Both the position numbers and the translations under genes were made by a program. This document shows positions 6,915 through 16,149 of a stretch of 53,216 nucleotides of DNA, piece after piece. Position 1 is the first letter of the stretch; the number at the start of each line of letters is the position of its first letter. The DNA is from Bacillota bacterium (GTDB lineage Bacteria > Bacillota > UBA994 > PWPR01), in assembly GCA_028280325.1 (NCBI GenBank), contig JANQLZ010000010.1, positions 1 to 53,216 on the forward strand, in the 5' to 3' direction. The notes beneath the pieces were generated by a model, which ran no database searches, was not told the origin of the DNA, and worked only from the letters and a program-made list of their open reading frames with translations.

Positions 6915-7937
6915 GTGGAAAAGAAGTTAAATCAAATTAAATTAACTGCTTTAGAGCATATTAACAGTGCCACAGATATGGAACAGCTGGAGGAATTGAG
7001 GATAAAATTCCTGAGCAAAAAAGGTGAACTAAGACAAGTGTTGCGAGGAATGGGCAAAATGGACGCTAAACTGCGCCCTGTCATTGGCAAACTGGCAAAT
7101 AGAATTCAGCAGGAAATAGAAGAGAAGTTTTCCAGTAAAATTCATGAGCTCAAAGAAAAGCAAAAGACCCAACGAATTAAAGAAGAAACAATCGACATAA
7201 CCTTACCAGGCAAGCGTCCCCCTGCCGGACATATACATCCTTTAAACCTGATCTATGGAAAAATGGTCGATATCTTTGTGGGTATGGGCTTTGAGGTCAA
7301 AGAGGGCCGAGAGGTTGAAACTGATTACTACTGCTTTGAGGCCTTAAATATGCCCAAGGATCACCCGGCCCGTGATATGCAGGATACCTTTTATATCAGT
7401 GATGATGTAGTCTTGCGGACCCATACTTCGCCAATGCAAATACACACTATGGAAGCAAAGCAGCCCAATGAGCCGGTCAAAATAATTTGCCCAGGCCGGG
7501 TCTACCGCCGTGATGACGATGCTACCCATTCTCCGATGTTCCACCAGATCGAAGGACTTGTTGTGGGTCCAGGGGTGACAATGGCTGATCTCAAAGGGAC
7601 TTTAGAAGCATTTTTTCAGCAAATGTTCGGTGCAAGTACGAAAGTCAGGCTCAGGCCCAGCTATTTTCCATTCACTGAACCAAGCGCTGAAGTGGATATA
7701 ACCTGTGTGTTTTGTAGCGGAACGGGCTGCAGAACCTGCAAACAGTCAGGCTGGATTGAGGTATTAGGCTCGGGCATGGTTCATCCCAATGTTTTAAGGA
7801 ATGTCGGTTATGATCCGGAGCAGGTTAGCGGATTTGCCTTTGGCATGGGTATTGACAGGATGGCGATGTTAAAGCTGGGTATTAACGATTTACGGCTGTT
7901 GTTTGCAAATGACCTGCGCATGATCGAGCAGTACTAA
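6915..7937 (+). CDS. pheS: Phenylalanine-tRNA ligase alpha subunit
   Basis: The catalytic subunit of the alpha2-beta2 class II synthetase that charges tRNA-Phe, 340 residues. An N-terminal coiled coil (about 1-85) contacts the tRNA. Class II motif 2 (PGRVYRRDDDATHSPMFHQ) and motif 3 (FAFGMGIDRMAMLKLGI) are intact. The cysteine-rich segment CVFCSGTGCRTCKQSGW near residues 257-273 is usual in Firmicute PheS. I chose GTG 6915, 8 bases after AAGGGG; the in-frame GTG at 6906 overlaps that ribosome binding site. Expression is controlled by the T-box upstream, and pheT follows after 13 bases. Confidence 0.96.
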   Translation: MEKKLNQIKLTALEHINSATDMEQLEELRIKFLSKKGELRQVLRGMGKMDAKLRPVIGKLANRIQQEIEEKFSSKIHELKEKQKTQRIKEETIDITLPGKRPPAGHIHPLNLIYGKMVDIFVGMGFEVKEGREVETDYYCFEALNMPKDHPARDMQDTFYISDDVVLRTHTSPMQIHTMEAKQPNEPVKIICPGRVYRRDDDATHSPMFHQIEGLVVGPGVTMADLKGTLEAFFQQMFGASTKVRLRPSYFPFTEPSAEVDITCVFCSGTGCRTCKQSGWIEVLGSGMVHPNVLRNVGYDPEQVSGFAFGMGIDRMAMLKLGINDLRLLFANDLRMIEQY

Positions 7938-7950
7938 GGGAGGGCTGAAG

Positions 7951-10377
7951 ATGTTAATTTCATATAATTGGTTAAAAGAATATGTAAAGATTGATATTAA
8001 TGCTTATGAGCTGGCAGATCTCCTGACGGCTGCTGGGGTAATAGTAGATAATGTACACGATTTAAACCAGGGTTTAGCACAATGTGTTGTCGGAAAATTA
8101 CTGGATGTTAAAAAGCATATTAACTCTGATCGACTTTGGATATGCCAGGTTGATGTTGGGACAGAGGTAATTCAAATTGTTACCGGTGCGGATAACGTTG
8201 CCCCAGGTCAGTTTGTTCCGGTAGCAAAAGTCGGTGCAACTCTGCCAAATGGGCTGAAGATTAAGAGATCCTCGCTGCGGGGCGAAGAATCCTGTGGTAT
8301 GCTAATTTCTCTCGAGGAACTCGGTTATGAAAACAAAGTGATGCAGCCTGAGGAAAAAGAGGGGATTTATATCTTACCCGATAATGTATCCGAAGTTGGC
8401 AGTGAACTAGGACCGGTGCTGGGGCGCGATGATTATCTGTTAGAACTTGATTTAACGCCTAATAGAGCCGATTGCAGTTACATGACAGGTTTGGCTTATG
8501 AGGTTGCCGCCTTGCTGAAAACAGAGGTCAGATTACCGGCTTACTATTGTGATAATCATCTTAGCAATGAAGTAGAAAAAATGGTTACTATTGATATTGA
8601 AGCAGCAGACCTGTGTCCTCAATACAGCGCCAGGATGTTCAAAAACATTAAAAGACAGCCAGCGCCTCTTTGGATGCAAAACAGGCTTCGGCATGCCGGC
8701 ATGCGACCCATTAGTTTAATTGTTGATATTGCTAACTATGTAATGTTGGAACATGGCCAGCCGCTGCACACGTTCGACTACGAGAAAATTGAGGATAAAC
8801 ATATCATTGTCAGAAAAGCCAAAGCCCAGGAAAAGATTGAAACCCTGGATCGTATAACCAGGGTTTTAGCTGCCAGCGACCTGACTATTGCTGATCCCAA
8901 CGGGCCGATAGCTATAGCCGGAGTTATGGGAGGACACGATAGCGAGGTCAGCGAACACACAACCACCATGCTGTTGGAGTCGGCCAGTTTTTCAGGGCCC
9001 AGTATCAGGCGCACGGCGCGCTCTTTGGGGTTAAATAGCGAGGCATCGGCCAGGTTTAGCAAAGGAATAGAACAAGGCAGAGTCATGCCAGCCCTGAACA
9101 GGTTTGCTCAGCTGACCAAGGAGTTAGCAGCTGGCGAGATTGTACCCGGGACAGTCAGTGACTTTGCAGCCAGTGAAGAACAGGCAGTAATCCACTTTGA
9201 CCCCGATCATGCTTCCAGAGTAGCAGGTAGTCCCATTACTGCTGAAGAGACGATTGGATATTTTGAACGATTGGGATTTTCAGTAGAGAAGTCCAATGAT
9301 AATTTACTGGTGACCATACCAACAAGGCGGCCGGATATAACATCAAGCATAGATTTGGTGGAAGAGGTTTTAAGGCTGCGCGGCTATGAAAAAATTGGCT
9401 CAACGCTGCCATGTGTTGAAGGTTCAGGCCAGTTGCCTTTAGCCATCCGCAATAGACGACTGGTGCGCAATCTGCTGCGCAGCATGGGGGCTGACGAGGT
9501 AGTAAGCTATGCCTTTCACAGTCCTGAAGAGCTCGACTTATTGCGGTTACCAGAGAATGACAATTTACGTCAGACAGTAAAGATCAGTAATCCCCTGACT
9601 TCTACCCAGAGCATAATGCGCACTTCAATGCTTCCCGGTATGCTTCAGGCTGCAAAGTATAATCTTAACCGTCAGCGCAATGGGATGCTGATAGCCGAAG
9701 TAGGAAGAGTATTTTTAAAAATGGATGATGGCGATCTCCCTGTGGAACATGAAATGGCCGGCATTTTAATGGGGGGACTGATCAGTGAGAAAAACTGGTA
9801 TGAGCAAACACCTCAGCAATATGATTTTTATTCAATGAAAGGAATTATCGAAGCTATCTGTGAGAGATTCCACTTAAGGGCTGAATATCGAAAGGTACTA
9901 AAGCCTTATCTTCATCCCGGCCGGTCGGCAACTGTATTATGTGATCAGAGGGAGATTGGCTATTTGGGTGAGCTGCACCCTGATCTTGTCTCCAAGCTGG
10001 GCCTGGAATCTGAAATTAAAATGATCTTTGCCGAATTAAACCTGAATGTTATTAATGAACTCAGTCAGGAAGACACCAACTATCGAGAAATAGCCCCCTA
10101 TCCGGCAGTCGCCAGAGATCTGGCTATTGTCATCAATGAGGAGTACCCGGTAGGAGACATGCTCAATGTTATCCAAAAAACTGCTGGCGAATTGTTAGAG
10201 GATATTAAAATATTCGACATTTATCAAGGTGTCCAGCTGCAAACTGGTCAGAAAAGCTGTGCATTTAATTTGAAATATCGAGCCGGGGACCGGACCTTAA
10301 AAGCTGAAGAAGTCAATGCTGTCCATAATCAGGTAATCGATGCTCTGATCAAGCATTTTAATGCCGCACTGCGATGA
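7951..10377 (+). CDS. pheT: Phenylalanine-tRNA ligase beta subunit
   Basis: 808 residues, normal bacterial PheT length. Domains in order: an EMAP/tRNA-binding OB fold (about 40-150, VVGKLLDVKKHINSDRLWIC), the B3/B4 editing domain (about 210-390, with HGQPLHTFDYEKI and AIAGVMGGHDSEV), B5 (about 400-475), the catalytic-like core (about 490-690) and the C-terminal anticodon-binding FDX-ACB domain (about 715-808, YPAVARDLAIVINEEYPV). It removes mischarged tyrosine and binds tRNA-Phe. It is preceded by GGGAGGG and co-transcribed with pheS under the Phe T-box. Confidence 0.96.
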   Translation: MLISYNWLKEYVKIDINAYELADLLTAAGVIVDNVHDLNQGLAQCVVGKLLDVKKHINSDRLWICQVDVGTEVIQIVTGADNVAPGQFVPVAKVGATLPNGLKIKRSSLRGEESCGMLISLEELGYENKVMQPEEKEGIYILPDNVSEVGSELGPVLGRDDYLLELDLTPNRADCSYMTGLAYEVAALLKTEVRLPAYYCDNHLSNEVEKMVTIDIEAADLCPQYSARMFKNIKRQPAPLWMQNRLRHAGMRPISLIVDIANYVMLEHGQPLHTFDYEKIEDKHIIVRKAKAQEKIETLDRITRVLAASDLTIADPNGPIAIAGVMGGHDSEVSEHTTTMLLESASFSGPSIRRTARSLGLNSEASARFSKGIEQGRVMPALNRFAQLTKELAAGEIVPGTVSDFAASEEQAVIHFDPDHASRVAGSPITAEETIGYFERLGFSVEKSNDNLLVTIPTRRPDITSSIDLVEEVLRLRGYEKIGSTLPCVEGSGQLPLAIRNRRLVRNLLRSMGADEVVSYAFHSPEELDLLRLPENDNLRQTVKISNPLTSTQSIMRTSMLPGMLQAAKYNLNRQRNGMLIAEVGRVFLKMDDGDLPVEHEMAGILMGGLISEKNWYEQTPQQYDFYSMKGIIEAICERFHLRAEYRKVLKPYLHPGRSATVLCDQREIGYLGELHPDLVSKLGLESEIKMIFAELNLNVINELSQEDTNYREIAPYPAVARDLAIVINEEYPVGDMLNVIQKTAGELLEDIKIFDIYQGVQLQTGQKSCAFNLKYRAGDRTLKAEEVNAVHNQVIDALIKHFNAALR

Positions 10378-10456
10378 GTGAGGTGGCTATAATAACTGAG
10401 AAACAACAGGTTAGCCCAGCGCTGTCAGGCCCTGGCCGGGTCTTACTGGTTAATAC

Positions 10457-10486
10457 TTGTTGCTTTTGGTATAATTATAGTATAAA
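10457..10486 (+). promoter_or_regulatory. Candidate promoter for zapA
   Basis: TTGTTG (10457-10462) and TATAAA (10481-10486), 18-base spacer, 26 bases before the zapA start. Both boxes deviate from consensus, so this is tentative. Confidence 0.4.
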
Positions 10487-10511
10487 TTTGCTGTAGATTG
10501 GAGGGCCAGGG

Positions 10512-10811
10512 ATGGTAGACAAGAAAAGTGTAGCCGTGACTATATTTGGCCATCAATACCTTTTGCGCGGTCCGCAGGAGAAAGAGCATATTTTACAATT
10601 GGCAGAGGAGCTGGACAAACAGATGCGTGATATAGCTGAGGCCAGCCCTAAACTGTCCACCCATCAGGTTGCTGTCCTGGCCGCCTTAAGAATATTAGCT
10701 GAACTGAATGAGTTAAAGAGCGAGTACGCTAAAGGGTTCCAATTAGCTCTTTTTAACAGCAGATCTGATTCTGATGCCCGGGAGCCAGACGGACAGCAAA
10801 TTAACAGTTAA
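10512..10811 (+). CDS. zapA: Cell division protein ZapA
   Basis: A 99-residue protein starting with GTAGACAAG after the ATG at 10512 and a GGAGGG site. It has the ZapA signature: an N-terminal beta hairpin VAVTIFGHQYLLRG followed by helices with EKEHILQLAEELDKQM and VAVLAALRILAELNELK. ZapA bundles FtsZ filaments at midcell. Placement between pheT and mutS2 is the standard Firmicute order. The last 20 residues are polar and poorly conserved. Confidence 0.9.
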   Translation: MVDKKSVAVTIFGHQYLLRGPQEKEHILQLAEELDKQMRDIAEASPKLSTHQVAVLAALRILAELNELKSEYAKGFQLALFNSRSDSDAREPDGQQINS

Positions 10812-10878
10812 ATGTCTATCAACAGCTTAAGTTGATTACTATTGCCCACTGTCAGCTTAAATTTGGGGGTAAAAATAT

Positions 10879-10916
10879 CCTGAGCTCAGCATCTTTTGGG
10901 AGCTTGGGTTTTTTTT
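10879..10916 (+). terminator. Intrinsic terminator between zapA and mutS2
   Basis: CCTGAGCTC (10879-10887) pairs with GAGCTTGGG (10900-10908) with two G-T wobbles, followed by eight T (10909-10916). It lies 28 bases before the mutS2 start, so it could also work as an attenuator. Confidence 0.75.
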
Positions 10917-10943
10917 CGAAGCTTAAAAATACTGGAGGATATC

Positions 10944-13316
10944 ATGAACCGCAAATCATTGATCACGCTGGAGTTTGACAAAATAATAGCTATGCTGAAA
11001 AAATATCTTGTCAGTTCCATGGGTGAGGAATTAGTTGACAACATGGAGATTTATCAGGATATTAGCCAAATACAACATCAACTGCAGGCTACCTCAGAAG
11101 CCAGGTTTTTAATCGCAACGGAGAGGTTCACTTTAAGAGGCCTTCAAGATATCAGGCCGACCTTAGAAAGAGCTCGAATTAAAGCCATGCCCAGCATTGA
11201 AGGGCTGCTACATGTGTCTGCTACGCTAAAATGCTACTCTTTGGCAGCAAAAATAATTAATAGAAATTTAGATGATGCCCCGTTGATGTACAGCATTGTG
11301 GAAGGGATAGAGAATTTAAGTCATATTCAAGACGAAATAAACACCTGTATTGCTGAGGATGGTTCTATCCTGAACAGGGCCAGTAGCTTGTTGGCTGACA
11401 TTAGGAGACAAATCAGGCGTCTGGAAGGACAGGTCAGATCTAAAATAGAGGCAATCGTGCAATCTCCAAAGTACAGCAAATATTTGCAGGATAATATAGT
11501 AACAATGAGACAAAATCGTTATGTGGTGCCTGTTAAATATGAATACCGACAGCAGGTTCCAGGCATCGTCCACGATCGCTCAGCCAGCGGTTCGACACTG
11601 TTTATTGAGCCGATGGCTGTGGTTGAAGCAAATAACAAATTACGAGAGTGGGAGCAAAAAGAGCATAAGGAAATTGAGCGCATTCTTCGCCACCTTGGCG
11701 ATTTGCTCCACGATAATTATGGACAGTTGAGTTTAATATCTGATACATCAGGTATCCTTGATGTTCTTTATGCCCGTGGTCAGTTAAGCCTGGCCATGAA
11801 AGCGGTTGAGCCTAAAATAAATGAAACTCAATACATCTCTCTGATTCAGGCCAGGCATCCATTGATCAGCATCAATCAGGTTGTTCCCATTGATATTAAG
11901 CTGGGTAAAGATTACCAGGCCATTATTATTACCGGCCCCAATACTGGCGGAAAGACAGTTACCCTCAAACTGGTCGGGCTGCTGCAGCTAATGGCTCAGG
12001 CTGGTTTACATATTCCAGCTAACCACAACTCTGAAATTAGCGTATTCAGCAACGTATTAGCCGATATTGGTGATGAACAAAGCATTGAACAGAGTTTAAG
12101 TACCTTTTCATCTCATATGACTAATATTATTACGCTGCTAAATGTAGCTGACGACAGGTCGCTGGTGCTGCTGGACGAGTTGGGTGCGGGTACTGACCCG
12201 GTTGAAGGCGCAGCTTTGGCGATGTCAATAATTGACAACTTAATTAACAGAGGCATCTCTCTGATTGCCACTACTCATTACAGTGAATTAAAGGCTTATG
12301 CCTATAATCATGAGAAAATAATAAACGGTTCGGTAGAATTTGACGTTGAAACCCTGCGGCCAACCTACCGCTTGCTAGTGGGAATACCTGGGCGAAGCAA
12401 TGCTTTATTGATCGCCAAAAGACTGGGCTTGCAGGAAAGCGTTATCAAAGGCGCTCAAAAATATATCAGTTCAGAAGAGAAACATGTAGAAAACATGATT
12501 TCAGAGCTGGAAGAGAATAGAATGAAATCAGAGCAGGCTTATCTGGAGGCTGATCGACTCCGGCAGGAGAATAAAAAATTGCAAGAGGAGTACCAAAAAA
12601 GGGTCGACAGACTGGCTGAACAGGAAACTGAATTGAAGCAAAAGGCAGTTGATGAAGCCAGACAATATACCAAAGATGTCAAGAAAGAACTGGATGAATT
12701 GATAGCCGGACTCAGAGCTGAGTTCGCTGACCTGCAAAGTAAACAGGAACTGGAAGAGAGCATCACAGCAACAAGGAAGTTAGTGGGTGAGGTCGAAGCA
12801 GGTATTCATCACGATGACCAGCAGATCACAATTACTAAACCCCAGCCTAAGTTAAAGGCTAAAAGGAGCAATAGGCAAATCAGTAAGGGCATGCAGGTGC
12901 GACATTTACAGTGGGACAGAGAGGGGATCGTTGTAGCTGATATCAATGATAAGAAGCAGGTACAGGTCCAATTTGGATCCATGAAAGTCTGGGTGGATGT
13001 AAATCTGTTGGATGAAATTGTTAAAACTCAAAAAGTATCCGGGGTAGTGATTACCAGGGGATCAGAAAGGGTTGGCTTAGAATTAGATCTAAGAGGCAAA
13101 ACAATCTCAGAAGCTGAACATGAAATTGATTTGTATCTGGATAAGGCCATCCTGGACGGCCGCAAAGAGGTAGCCATCATCCACGGCAAAGGAACTGGAG
13201 CTTTGCGTAAAGGGGTGACATCGTATCTGGAATCTCACAGACAGGTTGTCAGCAGCAGATATGGCTCAGCAGCAGAAGGGGGCTGGGGTGTTACAGTAGT
13301 CAGATTATCAAAATAG
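10944..13316 (+). CDS. mutS2: MutS2: ATPase/endonuclease of the MutS family with Smr domain
   Basis: 790 residues. A MutS-like lever/clamp region (about 1-300) leads to the ABC-type ATPase with Walker A GPNTGGKTVT and Walker B LVLLDELGAGTDP plus the STFSSHM signature. A long coiled coil follows (about 500-620), then a KOW-like segment and the C-terminal Smr domain (LDLRGKTISEAEHEIDLYL ... IIHGKGTGALRKGV). MutS2 suppresses recombination, and in Firmicutes it also acts on collided ribosomes through the Smr domain. I chose ATG 10944, after TGGAGG; a longer in-frame start at 10896 lies inside the terminator. Confidence 0.95.
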   Translation: MNRKSLITLEFDKIIAMLKKYLVSSMGEELVDNMEIYQDISQIQHQLQATSEARFLIATERFTLRGLQDIRPTLERARIKAMPSIEGLLHVSATLKCYSLAAKIINRNLDDAPLMYSIVEGIENLSHIQDEINTCIAEDGSILNRASSLLADIRRQIRRLEGQVRSKIEAIVQSPKYSKYLQDNIVTMRQNRYVVPVKYEYRQQVPGIVHDRSASGSTLFIEPMAVVEANNKLREWEQKEHKEIERILRHLGDLLHDNYGQLSLISDTSGILDVLYARGQLSLAMKAVEPKINETQYISLIQARHPLISINQVVPIDIKLGKDYQAIIITGPNTGGKTVTLKLVGLLQLMAQAGLHIPANHNSEISVFSNVLADIGDEQSIEQSLSTFSSHMTNIITLLNVADDRSLVLLDELGAGTDPVEGAALAMSIIDNLINRGISLIATTHYSELKAYAYNHEKIINGSVEFDVETLRPTYRLLVGIPGRSNALLIAKRLGLQESVIKGAQKYISSEEKHVENMISELEENRMKSEQAYLEADRLRQENKKLQEEYQKRVDRLAEQETELKQKAVDEARQYTKDVKKELDELIAGLRAEFADLQSKQELEESITATRKLVGEVEAGIHHDDQQITITKPQPKLKAKRSNRQISKGMQVRHLQWDREGIVVADINDKKQVQVQFGSMKVWVDVNLLDEIVKTQKVSGVVITRGSERVGLELDLRGKTISEAEHEIDLYLDKAILDGRKEVAIIHGKGTGALRKGVTSYLESHRQVVSSRYGSAAEGGWGVTVVRLSK

Positions 13317-13351
13317 ATAAGCTTTTGATATTTTATTTAATAGAAATAAAG

Positions 13352-13383
13352 AGCCACGAGAATGTCCAAACTCTCGTGGCTTT
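13352..13383. terminator. Bidirectional terminator between mutS2 and the PBP gene
   Basis: AGCCACGAGA (13352-13361) pairs perfectly with TCTCGTGGCT (13372-13381). There is a short T run on the plus side and a T-rich stretch on the minus side. It separates the convergent mutS2 and penicillin-binding protein genes. Confidence 0.85.
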
Positions 13384-13387
13384 AATT

Positions 13388-15856
13388 CTACTGTCCGCCG
13401 GGATTATCTCCGTCGTCCGGATCAGGATCATCGGGATTGTCGTCCGGGTTTTCTGGCTCTTCGGGGTCTGGAGTAGCATTATGAATATTGCAGAAAGCTG
13501 TTGGTACCTCCCAGATGGCATCCTTAGGTACCTGCAATGGTTTGCCATCGATATCTACCCGGTCGTAATCTTCCAGCCTCTGAAATCTCAGCCGGGTAAC
13601 AACTGACTCTGCTGGACAGTTGGGACCAGCCAGCAAATGTGAATCTTTGCAGATGCGGACTGGAAAGAAAAAGTTTTCTGTTTCGGTTGGCTCAGTTCCT
13701 TTGATAAATATTTCATCGTATCTGAATTCCGTCGGCGTATTTGGTCCGGCCAGCAGGCCAGTCTTGGAACTTATGGTTAGCGGACCGACAATATTGTCAG
13801 GCACGTCAAACTGTGTCTTGGGAGCATTGATGGCTGTTAAGGCCTTGTTCATCATATTGCCCCAGACCAGCGCCGGCCATCTGCTGCCGGTCAAACCATT
13901 TCGTTCCTGCCATTTGCGCTTTGAATTGGGAACATTGACATTGTTGCTGCCGGAGCTGGGTGGATATTTGTAATTATCATGGCCCATCCACACTCCTCCA
14001 ACATATTCAGGGGTGTATCCAACATACCAGGTGTACTGAGAGCCTTGTGAGGTTCCAGTTTTTCCGGCAGCAGGATAATCGCCGATTGTCGAGGCATTCC
14101 TGTAATAGCTAATGACCCCTTTCATAATATCTGTTAAAATATAGGCAGATTCCTTCTTCATAACATTGCTCTTTTGAATATTAGGCTCATAAATAATATT
14201 GCCGGAGCTATCAGTAATTTTGGTAACATAGATGCTCTGCCATTTTCCGTCATTATCTCTACCTGAAACAAGTAGCCCCTCATTAGCTAAGACCCCAAAG
14301 GCACGGGTCATTTCTTCTAAATTTAGTTCCGAGCCGCCCAGGGCTGATGATGGGTACGGATGTATGGTGCTGTTAATTCCAAGCTGATGAGCAAAGTCAA
14401 TGGCATTTTCAATGCCAATATCCATAAAGGTCTTAACCGCAGGTATATTTAATGATTTTACTATCGCAGTCCTCACTGTCAATAAACCCTGGAAATTACG
14501 GAAAAAGTTCAATGGGCGATATTCACCTGATCCCCAGCCCTGATAAGATACTGGAGCATCATCGAGGACTGTGCCAGCTGTATAGCCGTATTTCTCAATC
14601 GCTGCGGCGTAATCTAACACTGGTTTGACACTTGAACCTGTTGGAACAAAGGACTGGGCATAACGCTTCAAGCCATTTTGGCTCACATCTCTGTCCCCGA
14701 CAGCTGCCTTAACATGACCAGTCTGAGGGTCAATTATCATTGCAGCAATCTGGGGCCCCATGGTTCCGTTTTCCTCTTCTTCACCCAGGTCCTTGAGAAT
14801 TTCTGTTACGGTCTCCTCAACTGCCTGTTGCATTTTCTGATTTAAAGTAGTATAAATGTGGATTCCGCCAGAAAATATAACCTGGTCTGCTTCAGAGGTG
14901 TTTTCACAATAACCACTGGCTACCAAAGCATCTTTGGCAACCTCTTTCATGTGCCAGGTGAATTGGGGATACAGCTGGGAGCTTTTACGGTTAGAACCGC
15001 TGAGCACCACTTTATCCTGTTTGGCTTCATTGGCTTCTGCTTCCGTAATATAGCCCTGCTCAGCCATTTTGGTTAAAACCAGATTGCGTCGTTCAATTGT
15101 TTCATCTATTCTGTTTTCATATAATCTACCATTGTGTGGTGAAACGTAGTCCGTTGCTTTATTATATGGCGAAAAATAGTTAGGGGTCTGATTTACTGCT
15201 GCCAGTAAAGCGGACTCTGCCAGACTTAAATCTGAAACTGACTTGCCAAAATACATATTGCTGGCGGCTTCTACACCATGGGCATAATGTCCCATGAAGA
15301 CCCGATTCAGATACATCTCTAAAATCTCTTCTTTGGTATAGATCCGTTCCAGCTGGATAGCCAGCCATTGCTCCTGAATTTTTCTTTCCCAGGTCTTAGC
15401 CGGAGTAAGGATGGAGTTTTTGAGCAATTGCTGGGTTATGGTACTGGCGCCCTCATGGCGGCCGCCGGTAAATCTCTTAAACACAGCCCGGCCAATCGAT
15501 TCAAAGTCTATACCAATATGAGTCATAAACCTTTCATCTTCAATGGCAATAAAGGCGTCAATTAAATCCTCTGGAATATCTTCAACTTTAACTATGGTAC
15601 GATCTTCTTCTCCGTGGAAAGTAGTGTATATTTCTCCCTGATCATCATAAACATATGATGTTTGAACAGGTCTTAGTTCATTGGGGTTAAGGGTAGGGGC
15701 TGTGACGATAAACTTAATAACAAAGCCACCTATCGTTAGCCCGGTAAGTACAACAACAGCAATCAGCGAAATAAGAATGTAAAAGCCAAGCTTCTTTTTC
15801 TTTTTGGCCCTCTTTCTTTTGCTCTGGGGATTGATCTTTTTTGTTTTATCATCCAA
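13388..15856 (-). CDS. Class A penicillin-binding protein (PBP1A type)
   Basis: A bifunctional peptidoglycan synthase of 822 residues. A very basic cytoplasmic N-terminus precedes one membrane anchor (about 24-50). The GT51 glycosyltransferase follows, with IAIEDERFMTHIGID (catalytic Glu near 106), GASTITQQLLKN and ERKIQEQWLAIQLE. The transpeptidase then shows the three active-site motifs: SSVK (in PTGSSVKPV), SLN and KTGTS. The C-terminus is an acidic, proline-rich tail of about 27 residues (PEEPENPDDNPDDPDPDD) that looks like a flexible extracellular linker. An AGGAGGAA site precedes the ATG. The gene is monocistronic, with a terminator shared with mutS2. Confidence 0.94.
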   Translation of the reverse strand: MDDKTKKINPQSKRKRAKKKKKLGFYILISLIAVVVLTGLTIGGFVIKFIVTAPTLNPNELRPVQTSYVYDDQGEIYTTFHGEEDRTIVKVEDIPEDLIDAFIAIEDERFMTHIGIDFESIGRAVFKRFTGGRHEGASTITQQLLKNSILTPAKTWERKIQEQWLAIQLERIYTKEEILEMYLNRVFMGHYAHGVEAASNMYFGKSVSDLSLAESALLAAVNQTPNYFSPYNKATDYVSPHNGRLYENRIDETIERRNLVLTKMAEQGYITEAEANEAKQDKVVLSGSNRKSSQLYPQFTWHMKEVAKDALVASGYCENTSEADQVIFSGGIHIYTTLNQKMQQAVEETVTEILKDLGEEEENGTMGPQIAAMIIDPQTGHVKAAVGDRDVSQNGLKRYAQSFVPTGSSVKPVLDYAAAIEKYGYTAGTVLDDAPVSYQGWGSGEYRPLNFFRNFQGLLTVRTAIVKSLNIPAVKTFMDIGIENAIDFAHQLGINSTIHPYPSSALGGSELNLEEMTRAFGVLANEGLLVSGRDNDGKWQSIYVTKITDSSGNIIYEPNIQKSNVMKKESAYILTDIMKGVISYYRNASTIGDYPAAGKTGTSQGSQYTWYVGYTPEYVGGVWMGHDNYKYPPSSGSNNVNVPNSKRKWQERNGLTGSRWPALVWGNMMNKALTAINAPKTQFDVPDNIVGPLTISSKTGLLAGPNTPTEFRYDEIFIKGTEPTETENFFFPVRICKDSHLLAGPNCPAESVVTRLRFQRLEDYDRVDIDGKPLQVPKDAIWEVPTAFCNIHNATPDPEEPENPDDNPDDPDPDDGDNPGGQ

Positions 15857-15893
15857 GATGATTCCTCCTCATTATTCGACGACAATCACAGTA

Positions 15894-15922
15894 ATTATAG
15901 CATAGCAGCTAACAAACAGAAA
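15894..15922 (-). promoter_or_regulatory. Promoter of the PBP gene (minus strand)
   Basis: On the minus strand TTTCTG (15922-15917) and TATAAT (15899-15894) are 17 bases apart, with TG just ahead of the -10. It lies about 40 bases upstream of the start. The rest of the gap to 16149 shows no clear signal. Confidence 0.6.
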
Positions 15923-16149
15923 AGCTTAAATTATGGAAATATGCTCATAAGATGATGGCCATGGCATATGACACTAGGCAGAAAACCAGAAAGTATTTTG
16001 ACGAAACTGTTTCTTAACCTGTCAGTCTGTTTAGGCACAATCTTTTTTCTTAACACTTGATCACAGTTTCAGATTCAGCTGGAATAAACAGCTGGCAATG
16101 TGGAAAGCTAAACACTGAAAAATGAAAAATATCGCACAGGAGTATTCAT